From: Magnetovibrio sp.
GTDB lineage: Bacteria; Pseudomonadota; Alphaproteobacteria; Rhodospirillales; Casp-alpha2
Direction: 5' to 3'
Length of the DNA stretch: 37,356 nt
Assembly (NCBI GenBank): GCA_002722175.1
Contig: PBKU01000028.1
Location: 1-37,356, forward strand
Part shown: piece after piece, positions 24,612-34,838 of the stretch
How the letters are laid out: each line of letters begins with the position of its first letter
Numbering within the stretch: position 1 is the first letter of the stretch
Made by a program: the position numbers and the translations under genes
Notes under the pieces: generated by a model
Database searches by the model: none
What the model saw: only the letters and a program-made list of their open reading frames with translations
Told to the model about the DNA's origin: nothing

Positions 24612-27606
24612 GTACACGCTCCCCTGATGGATCAAAAAATATAGGGTTGCAAACTATTGCTTTGGTAAACTCATCCGTCACCGGTGAAACAATATGCACA
24701 GTCTCTCCCATACGTTTTTTCGCATTTTCCACCAGGCCCAGACCTATTGGGTGACCGATATTTGGACTGCGAGCAGATGACGTCACCTCACCAATCATAT
24801 TCATTGGCTGCGATCTGTAAGGATGCTCAACAATCTGGCCCCCTCTCGGGATAGTTGAGCTTTTATCTGAAGGGGAAAGGCCAACCAGTTGTTTTCGGTC
24901 ATTTCTCTGCATTCCCTCCCGTTGGAGACCTCTTTTCCCGATAAAGTCGCCAGATTTTTTCATCATCTGACCAAATCCCAGGTCTATTGGGGTCGTTCGG
25001 CCATTAAGTTCGCCCCCGACAACATGTCCCTTCTCAATTCTAAGAATGCTTAAAGCCTCCATCCCATAAGAACAAATATCCTGCTTCTTGCCAATATCCA
25101 TTAGTGCTTCCCAAACTGTGAGGCCATAATCCGCAGGAACATTCAGCTCATACGCTAACTCGCCAGAAAAGCTGATACGAAATAACCTTGCGGGCACTCC
25201 TAGTATTCGGCAATCACCAAACGCCATGAAAGGAAAGCTGGCATTATCCAAATCGAGGCCCTCTATTACTTGTTCAAGTAAAATACGGCTTCTAGGTCCT
25301 GAAACTGCTATTCCTGCCCATTCATCCGTCACTGATATGAAATCTACATCAAGATCATTCCACTCAACCTGTGCCCAATATTCCATATGTTGCAACACAG
25401 CGGCAGCATTGACTGTAGTCGTGGTAAGTATAAAATGGGTCTCTCCTATCCGCGTAATTGTCCCATCGTCAAAAACATGCCCATCTTCACGAAGCATCAC
25501 ACCATATTTACATCTGCCGACAGCTAGATTGCTAAAGCTGTTGATGTACAGCCTGTTCAGGAATTCAGTTGCATCTTTGCCTTGGAGGTCAATTTTTCCT
25601 AGAGGCGAAACGTCGGCAATACCTACTTTCTGGCGTACATTTTTTGCTTCTCGAAAGATTGCATCCCACATGCTCTCCCCCTGAATCGGATAATACTGGG
25701 CTCTCAGCCACGCACCCGCTGGCACAAAAGGTGCTTGAAAACTTTGATGCCAGTCATGTATTGGAGTTCGCCGAATTGGCGCAAAGTTCTCTCCCCTTTC
25801 TTCTCCTGCTATTGCATTTAGCGGAATTGGTGAAAATGGTGGTCGGAATGTTGTTGTGCCAATCGAGGGGATTTCTGCACTGCGAAGTTCTGCCATAATA
25901 GCGAGGCCATTAACGTTAGATGTTCGACCTTGGTCTGTTCCCATCCCTAAGGTAGTATACCTCTTTAAGTGTTCTACACTTTTAAATCCCTCTCGGTGAG
26001 CTAACTCTATATCACTTGCCTTTACGTCGTTCTGCAAGTCAACGAAACGCGGTGAGCGATCTTTAGCTCCATGAGGAATGACCCAAAGTGGTTTGGGTCG
26101 TAGTTCATTCTCTTTTGAGCATTCGGGTATTTCAAAGGGAACTACGGAAAATCCTTGATTTTTTGCGACCAATGCCCCGGCCTTGAAACCTTCGGCAAGA
26201 CATGAAGACAAGTCAAAAGTACCATTCGTGGCTCCAATCGAATAGTTCCGTTGGCCCGGTTCGCCCGGCGTAAAGGCAGTTAGCTCTTCATCATATTTTA
26301 GAGCCCCTTGTGCCTGTGAATGGAGATGGATATTGGGCGTCCAGCCACCAGAAACACCAAGTAAATCACAATCAAAATCTTGTCCTTGCCCTAACAATTG
26401 CCCAGTTTCCGAAATGCGGTCAACCTTTATAGATCTTAAAGCATTTTTTCCAATTGCTTTGTAAACTACTGAACTCGAGAAGACAGGAATTCCTAATTGT
26501 TCGGCCATGGAAAGCGATGATTTAGGTACATTCTCTCTCGCATCGATAATTGGACCGACCTGGCTTCCTGACTTGGCTAAATCACATGCTGCGGAATAAA
26601 CACTGCAATTATTAGTGAAAAATGCAGCTTTATTTCCCATCTTAATCCCATAAAGGTTTGCATAGGTCCGGGTTGCTGATGCAAGCATCACCCCTGGCAC
26701 ATCATTATTTCCAAAAACGAAGGGTCTTTCCGTTGCACCGGTCGCAAGGATAATTTCAGAAGCACGAACTTGCCAGAGACGATGTCGAGGCTCAAATTCC
26801 TCCGGGAATGCCTTGTGGCCCGCTACTCGTTGATCCAAAATCACCATGTTATGATCGTAATAACTAGCTGCCAGGGTTCGGCTAAGAAGCAAAACTTCAT
26901 CAATTGACTTAAGTTCGGCGATTGCCTCGTCAACCCAGTCCATGACGCTAGAGTTTGCAATCTGACCCTTGTGTCCTCTCTTTTGCCCTCCAAATTCCGG
27001 GCCGTCGTCAACCAGGATCACTCTAGCACCAGAACGACCAGCACTTAAGGCTGCGGCAATTCCAGAAACTCCGCCTCCACAAATCAATACGTCACAGTGT
27101 ATATACCTATGAGCATAACTATCAGGATCTTCTTCTGTAGGTGCTACTCCCATCCCTGCTGCACGCCGAATAGCGGGCTCATATAATTTCATCCAGGCCC
27201 ACCGAGGTGCCTTAAATGTTTTATAGTAGAACCCTGCGGGCAAAAGTCCTTTAATTTTGTTGTTTATTGCGAAAAGGTCAAAATTTACCGAAGGCCAGCA
27301 ATTTTGACTGTTTGCAACAAGGCCATCGTGTAATTCTACCCGCGTTGCTTGCATGTTTGGTTCAGTTCGAGCTCCTTCATTCAACTGGACCAAGGCATTT
27401 GGTTCTTCTATGCCGGATGAAAATACGCCGCGAGGGCGATGGTATTTAAAGCTCCGCCCTACAACCCTTATTCCATTAGCTAAAAGTGCTGACGCCAGAG
27501 TATCACCCAGATAGCCGTCGAGGCGCTCCCCGTTAAAAGTAAAACGGAGGAGCTTCGACCGCTCAATTCGGCCACCCTTCGGCAAGCGGTTTTTTTGGTT
27601 TGTCAT
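24604..27606 (-). CDS. soxA: Sarcosine oxidase alpha subunit SoxA
   Basis: This is the large subunit of the heterotetrameric enzyme that oxidatively demethylates sarcosine to glycine, delivering the methyl carbon to tetrahydrofolate with peroxide formation. It has 1000 residues, the usual size. Order of domains: an N-terminal ferredoxin-like part (GYLGDTLASALLANG, residues 31-45, then SFKYHRPRGVFSSG), an NAD-binding domain with CDVLICGGGVSGIAAALSAG (171-190) and DDGPEFGGQ, and a C-terminal GcvT-like folate domain (about 620-990) with RISFSGELAYELNVPADYG and ALSILRIEKGHVVGGELNG. It overlaps soxD by 4 bp (ATGA) and soxG by 8 bp. Confidence 0.96.
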   Translation of the reverse strand: MTNQKNRLPKGGRIERSKLLRFTFNGERLDGYLGDTLASALLANGIRVVGRSFKYHRPRGVFSSGIEEPNALVQLNEGARTEPNMQATRVELHDGLVANSQNCWPSVNFDLFAINNKIKGLLPAGFYYKTFKAPRWAWMKLYEPAIRRAAGMGVAPTEEDPDSYAHRYIHCDVLICGGGVSGIAAALSAGRSGARVILVDDGPEFGGQKRGHKGQIANSSVMDWVDEAIAELKSIDEVLLLSRTLAASYYDHNMVILDQRVAGHKAFPEEFEPRHRLWQVRASEIILATGATERPFVFGNNDVPGVMLASATRTYANLYGIKMGNKAAFFTNNCSVYSAACDLAKSGSQVGPIIDARENVPKSSLSMAEQLGIPVFSSSVVYKAIGKNALRSIKVDRISETGQLLGQGQDFDCDLLGVSGGWTPNIHLHSQAQGALKYDEELTAFTPGEPGQRNYSIGATNGTFDLSSCLAEGFKAGALVAKNQGFSVVPFEIPECSKENELRPKPLWVIPHGAKDRSPRFVDLQNDVKASDIELAHREGFKSVEHLKRYTTLGMGTDQGRTSNVNGLAIMAELRSAEIPSIGTTTFRPPFSPIPLNAIAGEERGENFAPIRRTPIHDWHQSFQAPFVPAGAWLRAQYYPIQGESMWDAIFREAKNVRQKVGIADVSPLGKIDLQGKDATEFLNRLYINSFSNLAVGRCKYGVMLREDGHVFDDGTITRIGETHFILTTTTVNAAAVLQHMEYWAQVEWNDLDVDFISVTDEWAGIAVSGPRSRILLEQVIEGLDLDNASFPFMAFGDCRILGVPARLFRISFSGELAYELNVPADYGLTVWEALMDIGKKQDICSYGMEALSILRIEKGHVVGGELNGRTTPIDLGFGQMMKKSGDFIGKRGLQREGMQRNDRKQLVGLSPSDKSSTIPRGGQIVEHPYRSQPMNMIGEVTSSARSPNIGHPIGLGLVENAKKRMGETVHIVSPVTDEFTKAIVCNPIFFDPSGERVRG

Positions 27607-27881
27607 TTTTCCGCTCCGGATATTTTATTTGATAGAGGTAGGGTCAATCGAATTTCATGTGTGACCGTATTCCGTTGAACTTTAAAAATAACCCGACACC
27701 CGGTGGTATGCTGCCACAATTCGTCATGCCATCCTTTAGGGTTTTTCCGCAAAAAAATGTAATCTGACCATTCCTTGTCACTAGCCAGATTTGGGTCAGG
27801 CCTTTTGACATTGGAGTCACCAATATAGGTAAATTCTTTTTGCCCTCTTTGGCCACACCATGGACATTTGATAACAAACAT
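27603..27881 (-). CDS. soxD: Sarcosine oxidase delta subunit SoxD
   Basis: This 92-residue subunit carries the structural zinc site: Cys6 and Cys9 in IKCPWCGQRG, and His58 and Cys62 in WQHTTGCRVIF. These closely match the CXXC plus HXXXC ligands described for the Corynebacterium delta subunit. It also has the typical YIFLRKNPKGWHDELW segment. It begins 14 bp after the soxB stop and shares the ATGA overlap with soxA. Confidence 0.95.
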   Translation of the reverse strand: MFVIKCPWCGQRGQKEFTYIGDSNVKRPDPNLASDKEWSDYIFLRKNPKGWHDELWQHTTGCRVIFKVQRNTVTHEIRLTLPLSNKISGAEK

Positions 27882-27895
27882 TTCCCATTTCTTCC

Positions 27896-29164
27896 TTAAT
27901 GCGCTTTAGGTGTCGGCCCTACCCCCTTCTCGTCAAGGGTATAGCCTTTTTCAAAACGATCTAGTCCAAAACACTCGTTTTGTGGATGCGGTTTATCTTG
28001 GGCGATGGTATGTGCAAAGACAAATGCTGAGCCAGGGGTTGCCTTAAACCCACCATAACACCACCCGCCATTAAGATAGAGGCCGTCGATCGGTGTTTTG
28101 CAAATAATAGGGCTGCCATCCATTGTCATATCCATGACCCCTCCCCAGGTCCGTAATAACCGCAGTCGACCAAATGCAGGAAACATTGTAACCGCTGATT
28201 GGACAACATGCTCAATGGCTGGGAAATTTCCTCTCTGGGCAAAAGAGTTGTAAAAATCTAGATCTCCACCAATGACCAATTCGCCCTTATCAGACTGACT
28301 AATGTAGAGGTGTGTCGCGCCCGATGTAACAACCGAATGAAGACATGGCTTTATGGGCTCGGAAACCATCGCTTGTAAGATATGGGATTCAATAGGCATA
28401 CGAAGATTAACCATGTCCATTAATTGCGTCGTATGCCCTGCAACTGCAACGCCGATTTTTTTTGTTCTTATTGATCCCTGAGTGGTTTCCAGTCCAAAAA
28501 CTTTGTTCTGATTAACATTAATTCCAATAACTTCACAATTTTGAATTATATCAATTCCATATGAATCAGCGGCGCGAGCAAACCCCCAGGCAACAGCATC
28601 ATGCCGTGCCGTGCCCGCACGAGGCTGCATAAGCCCACCAAAAATTGGGTAACGTGTTTTATCTGAAGTATCAAGAAGCGGTATTCTTCGGCGGATTTTT
28701 TCAGTATCCCAGAATTCTGCGTCAATACCGTTTAGTCGCATTGCATTGCCTCGTCGCTGCAGGGCATCGACTTGAGGATCGCTATGTGCAAGATTTAGAA
28801 CTCCTCGTTGTGAAAACATGACATTGTAATTGAGGTCTCTTGAAAGGTCTTCCCAAAGTTTCATCGAAAGTTCATAAAATTGTGAATTTCCGTCTAGTAA
28901 ATAATTTGAACGAACAATAGTAGTGTTTCTTCCAGTATTTCCTCCACCTATCCATCCTTTTTCTAATACTGCGACATTCGTAATTCCATGTTCTTTAGCA
29001 AGGTAGTATGCCGTTCCTAAACCATGCCCACCACCGCCAATGATTATCACATCATATTCTGATTTTGGTTCCGGACAGCGCCAAGATTCTTTCCAGCCTT
29101 CGTGATAATTGATAGCATTCCTCAGAAGGCTGAAGATAGAATAACGACCCTTGATACTCTTCAT
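27896..29164 (-). CDS. soxB: Sarcosine oxidase beta subunit SoxB
   Basis: This is the catalytic FAD/FMN subunit of heterotetrameric sarcosine oxidase, 422 residues from the chosen start. It has the dinucleotide motif DVIIIGGGGHGLGTAYYLAK (residues 38-57) and EKGWIGGGNTGRNTTIVRSN. GTARHDAVAWG (His188) corresponds, as I recall the family, to the His that carries covalent FMN. GGWCYGGFKATPGSAF closes the FAD site. I chose ATG 29164, with AAGGA about 10 nt upstream; the earlier TTG at 29182 overlaps that site. It is the first gene of the soxBDAG operon. Confidence 0.95.
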   Translation of the reverse strand: MKSIKGRYSIFSLLRNAINYHEGWKESWRCPEPKSEYDVIIIGGGGHGLGTAYYLAKEHGITNVAVLEKGWIGGGNTGRNTTIVRSNYLLDGNSQFYELSMKLWEDLSRDLNYNVMFSQRGVLNLAHSDPQVDALQRRGNAMRLNGIDAEFWDTEKIRRRIPLLDTSDKTRYPIFGGLMQPRAGTARHDAVAWGFARAADSYGIDIIQNCEVIGINVNQNKVFGLETTQGSIRTKKIGVAVAGHTTQLMDMVNLRMPIESHILQAMVSEPIKPCLHSVVTSGATHLYISQSDKGELVIGGDLDFYNSFAQRGNFPAIEHVVQSAVTMFPAFGRLRLLRTWGGVMDMTMDGSPIICKTPIDGLYLNGGWCYGGFKATPGSAFVFAHTIAQDKPHPQNECFGLDRFEKGYTLDEKGVGPTPKAH

Positions 29165-29484
29165 TTTTTGGAAGTCCTTCAAGTTTGCACCGACCCGATT
29201 TCTTTATAAGGCTACCATTAAGAGGGTTAATGGTGAGTGTCAACGGGGAAGCGCAGAGCTTTGCTTAAAAGACACCAAGTGGTTAGGCTTATTATCCATT
29301 TTCATGACCTTCATTACACAATCAACGCTTTGGCCAATGGCTAGCTTTTCTCTTATTTTTATCAATAATAAAAGCTATTCCAATAGACTGTTTCATCTTT
29401 AAAGGCACATCATTGCAGAAGGCAATGGGTGTTTCTTTCTACAAAGTGAATTTTAAGACAATTCTTTTAAATGTTGTGAGCACC
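29165..29484. other. Intergenic region between soxB and fzlA
   Basis: This 320-bp AT-rich stretch has no gene that I can see. It should hold the soxBDAG promoter. A two-part hairpin is possible: AGCTTTT (29343-29349) with AAAAGCT (29370-29376), and inside it TTATT (29353-29357) with AATAA (29364-29368). No T-run follows the stem, so I do not call it a terminator. Confidence 0.4.
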
Positions 29485-30153
29485 CTAAAAATCAAGGTCA
29501 GAATAATTTTTGGGTGGTGGCGCACCTGGGATGCGGTCTTTAAGTATTTTTCTAAAACTCGGTCTAGATTTTATGCGGGCGTACCAGTTCTTGGCAATTT
29601 CATGATCAGACCAGGGAACGCTGCCAATATAGTCAATTGTCGACAAATGGGCAGCGGCAGCTAAATCGGCAATTGTCATTATATCGCCGGCCAGCCAATG
29701 ACGGCGCTCTATAAGATAATTGATATAATCGAGGTGTATATGAATATTATTGTGACCTGCCCGAACAGACTCTGAATTTGGCTCGCCGATCTCAAGGAAC
29801 CGCTTTATAAACTTCTCTCCCACGAGCTTTTCTGTCACCTCCAAATTAAATTTTCGATCAAACCAATCGACCAGACGCCGAGTTTCGGCTCTCTGCATTG
29901 AATTTTTCCCTAGTAAGGTTGGATCTCCCCCAATTTCTTCAAGGTACTCGAAAATTACACTGCTCCCGGAAAGTGCTGTTCCATCTGGTTCAATTAATAC
30001 AGGGACTTCGCCGGCTGGGTTAATGGCAAGAAAGTCCTTTCTACGATTCCATACCCCTTCAGCCTTAAGTTGAAATTTAATTTGCTTTTCCTCTAGAACA
30101 ATACGGATTTTTCGGCAAAATGGTGAGAGCCAAAGGTGATAGAGAGTACGCAT
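29485..30153 (-). CDS. fzlA: FzlA-type GST-family cell division protein
   Basis: This 222-residue protein has a glutathione-S-transferase fold: a thioredoxin-like N-terminal domain (LYHLWLSPFCRKIRIVLEEK, NPAGEVPVL, SGSSVIFEYLEE) and a helical domain (RAETRRLVDWFDRKFN, HWLAGDIMTIADLAAAAHLS). The end, RIKSRPSFRKILKDRIPG followed by PPKNYSDLDF, is the hallmark tail I recall for alphaproteobacterial FzlA, which binds FtsZ filaments and promotes constriction in Caulobacter. That tail separates it from ordinary metabolic GSTs. It is divergent from msrP. Confidence 0.85.
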   Translation of the reverse strand: MRTLYHLWLSPFCRKIRIVLEEKQIKFQLKAEGVWNRRKDFLAINPAGEVPVLIEPDGTALSGSSVIFEYLEEIGGDPTLLGKNSMQRAETRRLVDWFDRKFNLEVTEKLVGEKFIKRFLEIGEPNSESVRAGHNNIHIHLDYINYLIERRHWLAGDIMTIADLAAAAHLSTIDYIGSVPWSDHEIAKNWYARIKSRPSFRKILKDRIPGAPPPKNYSDLDF

Positions 30154-30302
30154 GACGTTTTTACAGTTCTCCTATTTGGTAAATGCTATTTTTATTCTTT
30201 AACCAGATTAATCGTTAATCGAATTGCAATAGAGTTTTGAATTGTTAGTTGTCAACTATCCTCGCAAAAATGATTGAACGAAACATTAAAGGAGGAACTG
30301 GT

Positions 30303-31262
30303 GTGCTAATAAAGTATAAAAGAAATTGGGAAGTAAAGTCGTCGGAAATAACGTCGGAAAAAATGTTCAAAACACGGCGAAAATTCTTGCGAGCAGCACT
30401 TTCTAGTGCTATCGCAATCGGACCTTCACCTATATTTGGTGCAACTCAGGGCAAGACAAATATAGTTTCGACCCAATCTAATGTTGGAAAAAAATATCTT
30501 GCGAATAACGATGAACCAACTGACTATCAGTCAATTACCCAATATAATAATTTTTATGAATTTGGTACTGGAAAACGAGACCCTGCAGAAAACGCTAGCA
30601 AGTTTAAGACTAGACCTTGGGCTGTCCAGATTTCCGGTGCTTGCGAAAAACCAGGAACATACGGGGTAGAAGATTTAATTAACTTCGACCAGCTCGAGGA
30701 ACGAATATATCGATTTCGATGCGTTGAAACATGGTCTATGGTCGTTCCCTGGGTGGGAATCCCTTTATCTAAAATCATTGACCGTGTCTCCCCCACATCC
30801 CATGCAAAATACGTTTCCTTTGAGACGCTTCATGATCCAAAGCAGATGCCCGGTCAAAGGGAGCCGGTCTTGAATTGGCCTTACAAGGAAGGTCTTCGAA
30901 TAGATGAGGCAGTTCACCCGCTTACGCTTTTAACGGTGGGCCTATATGGGGCTCTGCTGCCAAATCAGAATGGAGCTCCGCTTCGAATCATTATTCCTTG
31001 GAAATATGGATTTAAATCGATTAAATCAATTGTCCGGATCCATTTTCAGGCTGATATGCCAGTAACTTCCTGGTCGGAATCAAATTCTAACGAATATGGC
31101 TTCTATTCAAATGTAAATCCTGATGTCTCCCATCCGCGATGGAGCCAGACTAAAGAGCGACGCATTGGGGAATTCTTCAAAAGGCCGACGCTACTTTTCA
31201 ATGGGTATGGAGAATTGGTGGCAGATCTGTATCAGGGGATGAATTTAGAACGATGGTACTGA
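30303..31262 (+). CDS. msrP: Protein-methionine-sulfoxide reductase catalytic subunit MsrP
   Basis: This is a periplasmic molybdopterin enzyme that repairs oxidised methionines in exported proteins. It has 319 residues. A Tat-type leader [17 protein letters not shown] sits near residues 24-40. The molybdenum ligand is Cys140 in [15 protein letters not shown]. Other family marks are [28 protein letters not shown] and [14 protein letters not shown] chose GTG 30303 because AAAGGAGG lies 7 nt upstream and the resulting N-terminus resembles MsrP; the in-frame ATG at 30270 and TTG at 30249 lie upstream of this strong site. It is followed by its membrane partner msrQ. Confidence 0.95.
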   Translation: MLIKYKRNWEVKSSEITSEKMFKTRRKFLRAALSSAIAIGPSPIFGATQGKTNIVSTQSNVGKKYLANNDEPTDYQSITQYNNFYEFGTGKRDPAENASKFKTRPWAVQISGACEKPGTYGVEDLINFDQLEERIYRFRCVETWSMVVPWVGIPLSKIIDRVSPTSHAKYVSFETLHDPKQMPGQREPVLNWPYKEGLRIDEAVHPLTLLTVGLYGALLPNQNGAPLRIIIPWKYGFKSIKSIVRIHFQADMPVTSWSESNSNEYGFYSNVNPDVSHPRWSQTKERRIGEFFKRPTLLFNGYGELVADLYQGMNLERWY

Positions 31263-31393
31263 AAATTCTATAATATGCCTAATATATTAAAAGAATTAAC
31301 TATCGGGGTTTTAGGATACAAGCAAAAGGCAGCACAATAGTTCCTCAATTCAAAAAAAAACCTAATTTTCTCCCTCTGTCCGGTTCACTAGTT

Positions 31394-31987
31394 ATGTGGG
31401 CTATTTGTTTGCTGCCGTTTTTCTGGTTGTCAAGGCTCATTTGGTTAACTTGCATCCAAAATATATCGGTGACTGATGGTTTAGGCGCAAATCCTATAGA
31501 ATTTGTCCATGATTACCTTGGTTTATGGGCATTAAAGTTTCTGATCATTACCCTTTCTATAAAACCAATCTCATTTCTTTTGCATGCTTCATTCTTGAAT
31601 CAGTATCGCAGGGTTTTCGGGTTATTTACATTTTTTTACAGCGTGTTGCACACAACAGCTTATATTGCTTTGGAGCAGAACTTTGAGTTGGCCCCCATCT
31701 GGGAAGATGTTGTTAATCGACCACACATTACCGTGGGGTTAATAGGGTTTCTGGCTTTAATTCCATTGGCTGTTACGTCAACTTCCTGGGGAAAACAGAA
31801 GCTAGGAAATACAAGCTGGAAGAATCTTCATGGGCTTGTTTATGTTGCTGGAACCGCAGGATGTTTGCATTTTATTCTGATAAGAAAAGGGATACAGGTT
31901 GAACCTATTGCTTATACTGTTCTGTTCGTATGTTTTCTAATAGGGCAAATTGTATTCAGTTTTCTGCGAAGCAAAAAAAACCGTTGA
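31394..31987 (+). CDS. msrQ: Heme-binding membrane subunit MsrQ
   Basis: MsrQ is the membrane heme b protein that passes electrons from the respiratory chain to MsrP. It is 197 residues with about five to six membrane segments. Family marks are GANPIEFVHDYLGLWALKFL, NQYRRVFGLFTFFYSVLH, WKNLHGLVYVAGTAGCLHF and the candidate heme His residues in VLHTTAY, NLHGL and LHFIL. The ATG at 31394 has no clear ribosome binding site and the frame stays open well upstream, so the real start could be an upstream non-ATG codon adding a short basic leader. It is 131 bp downstream of msrP. Confidence 0.92.
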   Translation: MWAICLLPFFWLSRLIWLTCIQNISVTDGLGANPIEFVHDYLGLWALKFLIITLSIKPISFLLHASFLNQYRRVFGLFTFFYSVLHTTAYIALEQNFELAPIWEDVVNRPHITVGLIGFLALIPLAVTSTSWGKQKLGNTSWKNLHGLVYVAGTAGCLHFILIRKGIQVEPIAYTVLFVCFLIGQIVFSFLRSKKNR

Positions 31988-32072
31988 TTATGCAAGTTCA
32001 AAAAAGCCACTTACAATAAAGTATCGTTACGAAGCGCAGGCCCTGTTCACAAAAAAGTAATTTTATTTTTGA

Positions 32073-34838
32073 TCAGTGCGCCTCATCCCAATTGCCCCCA
32101 ACGCCAACATCCACTACCAGAGGCACGTCTAGTGTAAACGCCCGTTCCATTGTTCTGGCTACAACCTCTCTTGTTTCATTGATTTCATTATCTGGAACTT
32201 CAAAAACCAGCTCGTCATGAACTTGCAGCAACATCCGGGCATTTAGATTATTTGTTTTCAGTGTCTCGGGCATACGGATCATGGCAAGTTTTATGATATC
32301 TGCCGCTCCACCCTGTATGGGGGCATTAATGGCGGCTCTTTCTGCCATTCCACGTAGATTTGGATTTTTTTCGTTTATGCCTCGGATGTGACACTTTCTG
32401 CCAGCAGGCGTAAAAACTACACCCGATTTTTTTGCATCTTCCTTGGTTTTTTTCATGTATTCCAGAATTCCGGGATACTTTTCGAAATAGGCATCAATAT
32501 ATTGTTTAGCTTCAGAATTTGTAATCCCTAGTTGACGAGCTAATCCAAATGGGGAAATTCCGTAAACAATGCCAAAATTTATTGCTTTTGCCCGTCGACG
32601 TGTCATGGAACTCATCTTATCAATAGGTTCACCAAATACCTGGCTTGCCGTTAAGGCATGAATATCCAGTCCATTATGAAACGCATCTTTCAGTGACTCA
32701 TCCTTTGCCACATGTGCAAGAAGTCTTAACTCGATCTGTGAGTAATCTGCAGACATTAGAAGGTGTCCGTCCCCAGGAACAAAGGCCTGGCGGATTTTTC
32801 TTCCATCTTCTGTTCGTATCGGAATATTTTGCAGGTTCGGTTCGTTTGAGCTTAACCGACCAGTTGATGTTACGGCCTGCGAGAATGAAGTATGTACTCG
32901 CCCGGTTCCCGGATCCAGTTCGTTTATAAGAGCGTCCGTATAGGTATTTTTTAATTTTGCCAACTGCCTCCAATCAAGCACCTTCCCAGGCAATGTGTGT
33001 CCTTCAATCATCAATGATTCAAGGACGTCAGCACTAGTGCTCCAAGTTCCTGATTTGTTTTTCTTGCCACCTTTAAGGCTAAGCTCGTCAAAGAGGATCT
33101 CTCCGAGTTGTTTGGGGGATGCGATATTAAACTCTCGACCGGCTAGCTCATGTATCTCAATTCCCAAGGTATCTAGCCTGCTTGAAAAATCAGCTGAGAG
33201 TTCCTTTAGCTTCATGGCATCAATGCGAATTCCTAATCGTTCCATGTTGGCCAGAACTGCAACTAACGGCCGCTCTATAGTTTCATATATTGTTACCAAA
33301 TGATCATGAACAAGCTGTCTTTTTAATCTTTCGTGTAGTCGCAATGTTATATCTGCGTCTTCCGCAGCATACGTTAGGGCTTTTTGGATTGGAACCTCGT
33401 CAAAGGTCAGCTTGTTCTTGCCGGTTCCCACGATTTCTGTGAATTTTACGGTGTTATGACCAATATATCGCTGGGCGAGTTCATCCATTCCATGGTTGTG
33501 AAGGCCGCAGCCTAATACATAGGAGATTAACATGGTGTCGTCGTAAGGCATGAGGTTGATGCCATGGCGACTAAGCACCTGCATATCATATTTAATATTC
33601 TGCCCAACCTTGAGAACCCCCCGATGTTCTAGCAACGGCTTCAACAGGTCTATTGCAACATGAACCTCTATCTGCTTGATTTCTTTTTCGGTAGCTTTCG
33701 AATGATCCGTTAAATCAAGATTTCCCTGGTCGGCGGAGCTGCGATGACCTAGTGGAATGTAACAGGCATTTCCAAAGTTTATCGATAAGGAAATACCAAC
33801 TAATTCTGCACGAAGCGGATTTAGCGAAGTTGTTTCTGTATCGACTGCTAATACCGCAGCATCCATTCCATCAGCCACCCAGGCTTGTAAGCTCGACTCT
33901 TCCTGAATTAAAGTGTAGGACTGCTGTAACGGAAGAGGGTTATCACCGGCGTGAACCTGATCTATCCCCCCCCTCTTTGAAATTTCAGAAACCAATGATT
34001 TGAAATCTTGTTCAACCGCAAATTCAATAAATTTTTGTGAATCGAACTCCTGCTTTTCTAATTTCTGTACAGGTATTTCTAGCGGCACATCTCTTCTTAG
34101 AGTTACCAGTTTCTTTGAAACCCTGGCTTCGGTTGCTTGTTCTATAAGCTTTTCACGTCGTTTTGGTTGTTTGATTTCGATTGCATGGTCAAGTAAGTTT
34201 TCGAGAGAACCGAAGTCCTTGATCAATTGTGCAGCAGTCTTTATTCCTATTCCTTCGACCCCCGGTACATTGTCTGTGGGGTCTCCTGCCAAGGCTTGAA
34301 CGTCAATGACAGATTCAGGCGGGACACCAAATTTTTCAATTACTTCCTGACGACCTATTTGTCGATTTTTCATAGCATCAAACATTGTTATATTCGGCGA
34401 AACTAGCTGCATGAGGTCCTTGTCTGAAGAAACAATTGTAACTTGCATGCCCAAACCTGCTGCTTCAATTGCATATGTTGCAATCAAATCATCAGCCTCA
34501 AAACCCTCTAGATCTATCGACATCACATTTAGGGCCTTGGTCGCCAGCCGCACTAAATCGAATTGGGGGATCAACTCGTCAGGTGGTGGCGGTCTGTTTG
34601 CTTTATATTCCGGGTAAATATCATTCCGGAACGTTTTGCGTGCCTTATCAAAAATAACGGCGATATAATCTGCATTTGCATCATCAACTAATTTCATCAA
34701 CATTTTGGTATATCCAAAAACAGCATTTACCGGGGTACCATCGCTTCGATTCATTAATGGTAAGGCGTGAAAGGCTCGAAAGATAAATCCAGAACCGTCA
34801 ATGAGAAAAATGTGACCGAGCTGTTTTGTTTCTGACAT
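32073..34838 (-). CDS. polA: DNA polymerase I
   Basis: This repair and Okazaki-fragment processing polymerase has 921 residues. The N-terminal 5'-3' exonuclease domain (residues 1-290) has HIFLIDGSGFIFRAFHAL and FEADDLIATYA, plus GDPTDNVPGVEGIGIKTA. The 3'-5' proofreading domain keeps its metal ligands, Asp333 and Glu335 in LAVDTETTSL, so proofreading looks intact. The polymerase domain has motif A MSADYSQIELRLLAH (near 697), the O-helix region RRRAKAINFGIVYGISPFG (near 746) and motif C LLQVHDELVFEVP (near 871). ATG 34838 has AGG about 8 nt upstream. Confidence 0.98.
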   Translation of the reverse strand: MSETKQLGHIFLIDGSGFIFRAFHALPLMNRSDGTPVNAVFGYTKMLMKLVDDANADYIAVIFDKARKTFRNDIYPEYKANRPPPPDELIPQFDLVRLATKALNVMSIDLEGFEADDLIATYAIEAAGLGMQVTIVSSDKDLMQLVSPNITMFDAMKNRQIGRQEVIEKFGVPPESVIDVQALAGDPTDNVPGVEGIGIKTAAQLIKDFGSLENLLDHAIEIKQPKRREKLIEQATEARVSKKLVTLRRDVPLEIPVQKLEKQEFDSQKFIEFAVEQDFKSLVSEISKRGGIDQVHAGDNPLPLQQSYTLIQEESSLQAWVADGMDAAVLAVDTETTSLNPLRAELVGISLSINFGNACYIPLGHRSSADQGNLDLTDHSKATEKEIKQIEVHVAIDLLKPLLEHRGVLKVGQNIKYDMQVLSRHGINLMPYDDTMLISYVLGCGLHNHGMDELAQRYIGHNTVKFTEIVGTGKNKLTFDEVPIQKALTYAAEDADITLRLHERLKRQLVHDHLVTIYETIERPLVAVLANMERLGIRIDAMKLKELSADFSSRLDTLGIEIHELAGREFNIASPKQLGEILFDELSLKGGKKNKSGTWSTSADVLESLMIEGHTLPGKVLDWRQLAKLKNTYTDALINELDPGTGRVHTSFSQAVTSTGRLSSNEPNLQNIPIRTEDGRKIRQAFVPGDGHLLMSADYSQIELRLLAHVAKDESLKDAFHNGLDIHALTASQVFGEPIDKMSSMTRRRAKAINFGIVYGISPFGLARQLGITNSEAKQYIDAYFEKYPGILEYMKKTKEDAKKSGVVFTPAGRKCHIRGINEKNPNLRGMAERAAINAPIQGGAADIIKLAMIRMPETLKTNNLNARMLLQVHDELVFEVPDNEINETREVVARTMERAFTLDVPLVVDVGVGGNWDEAH

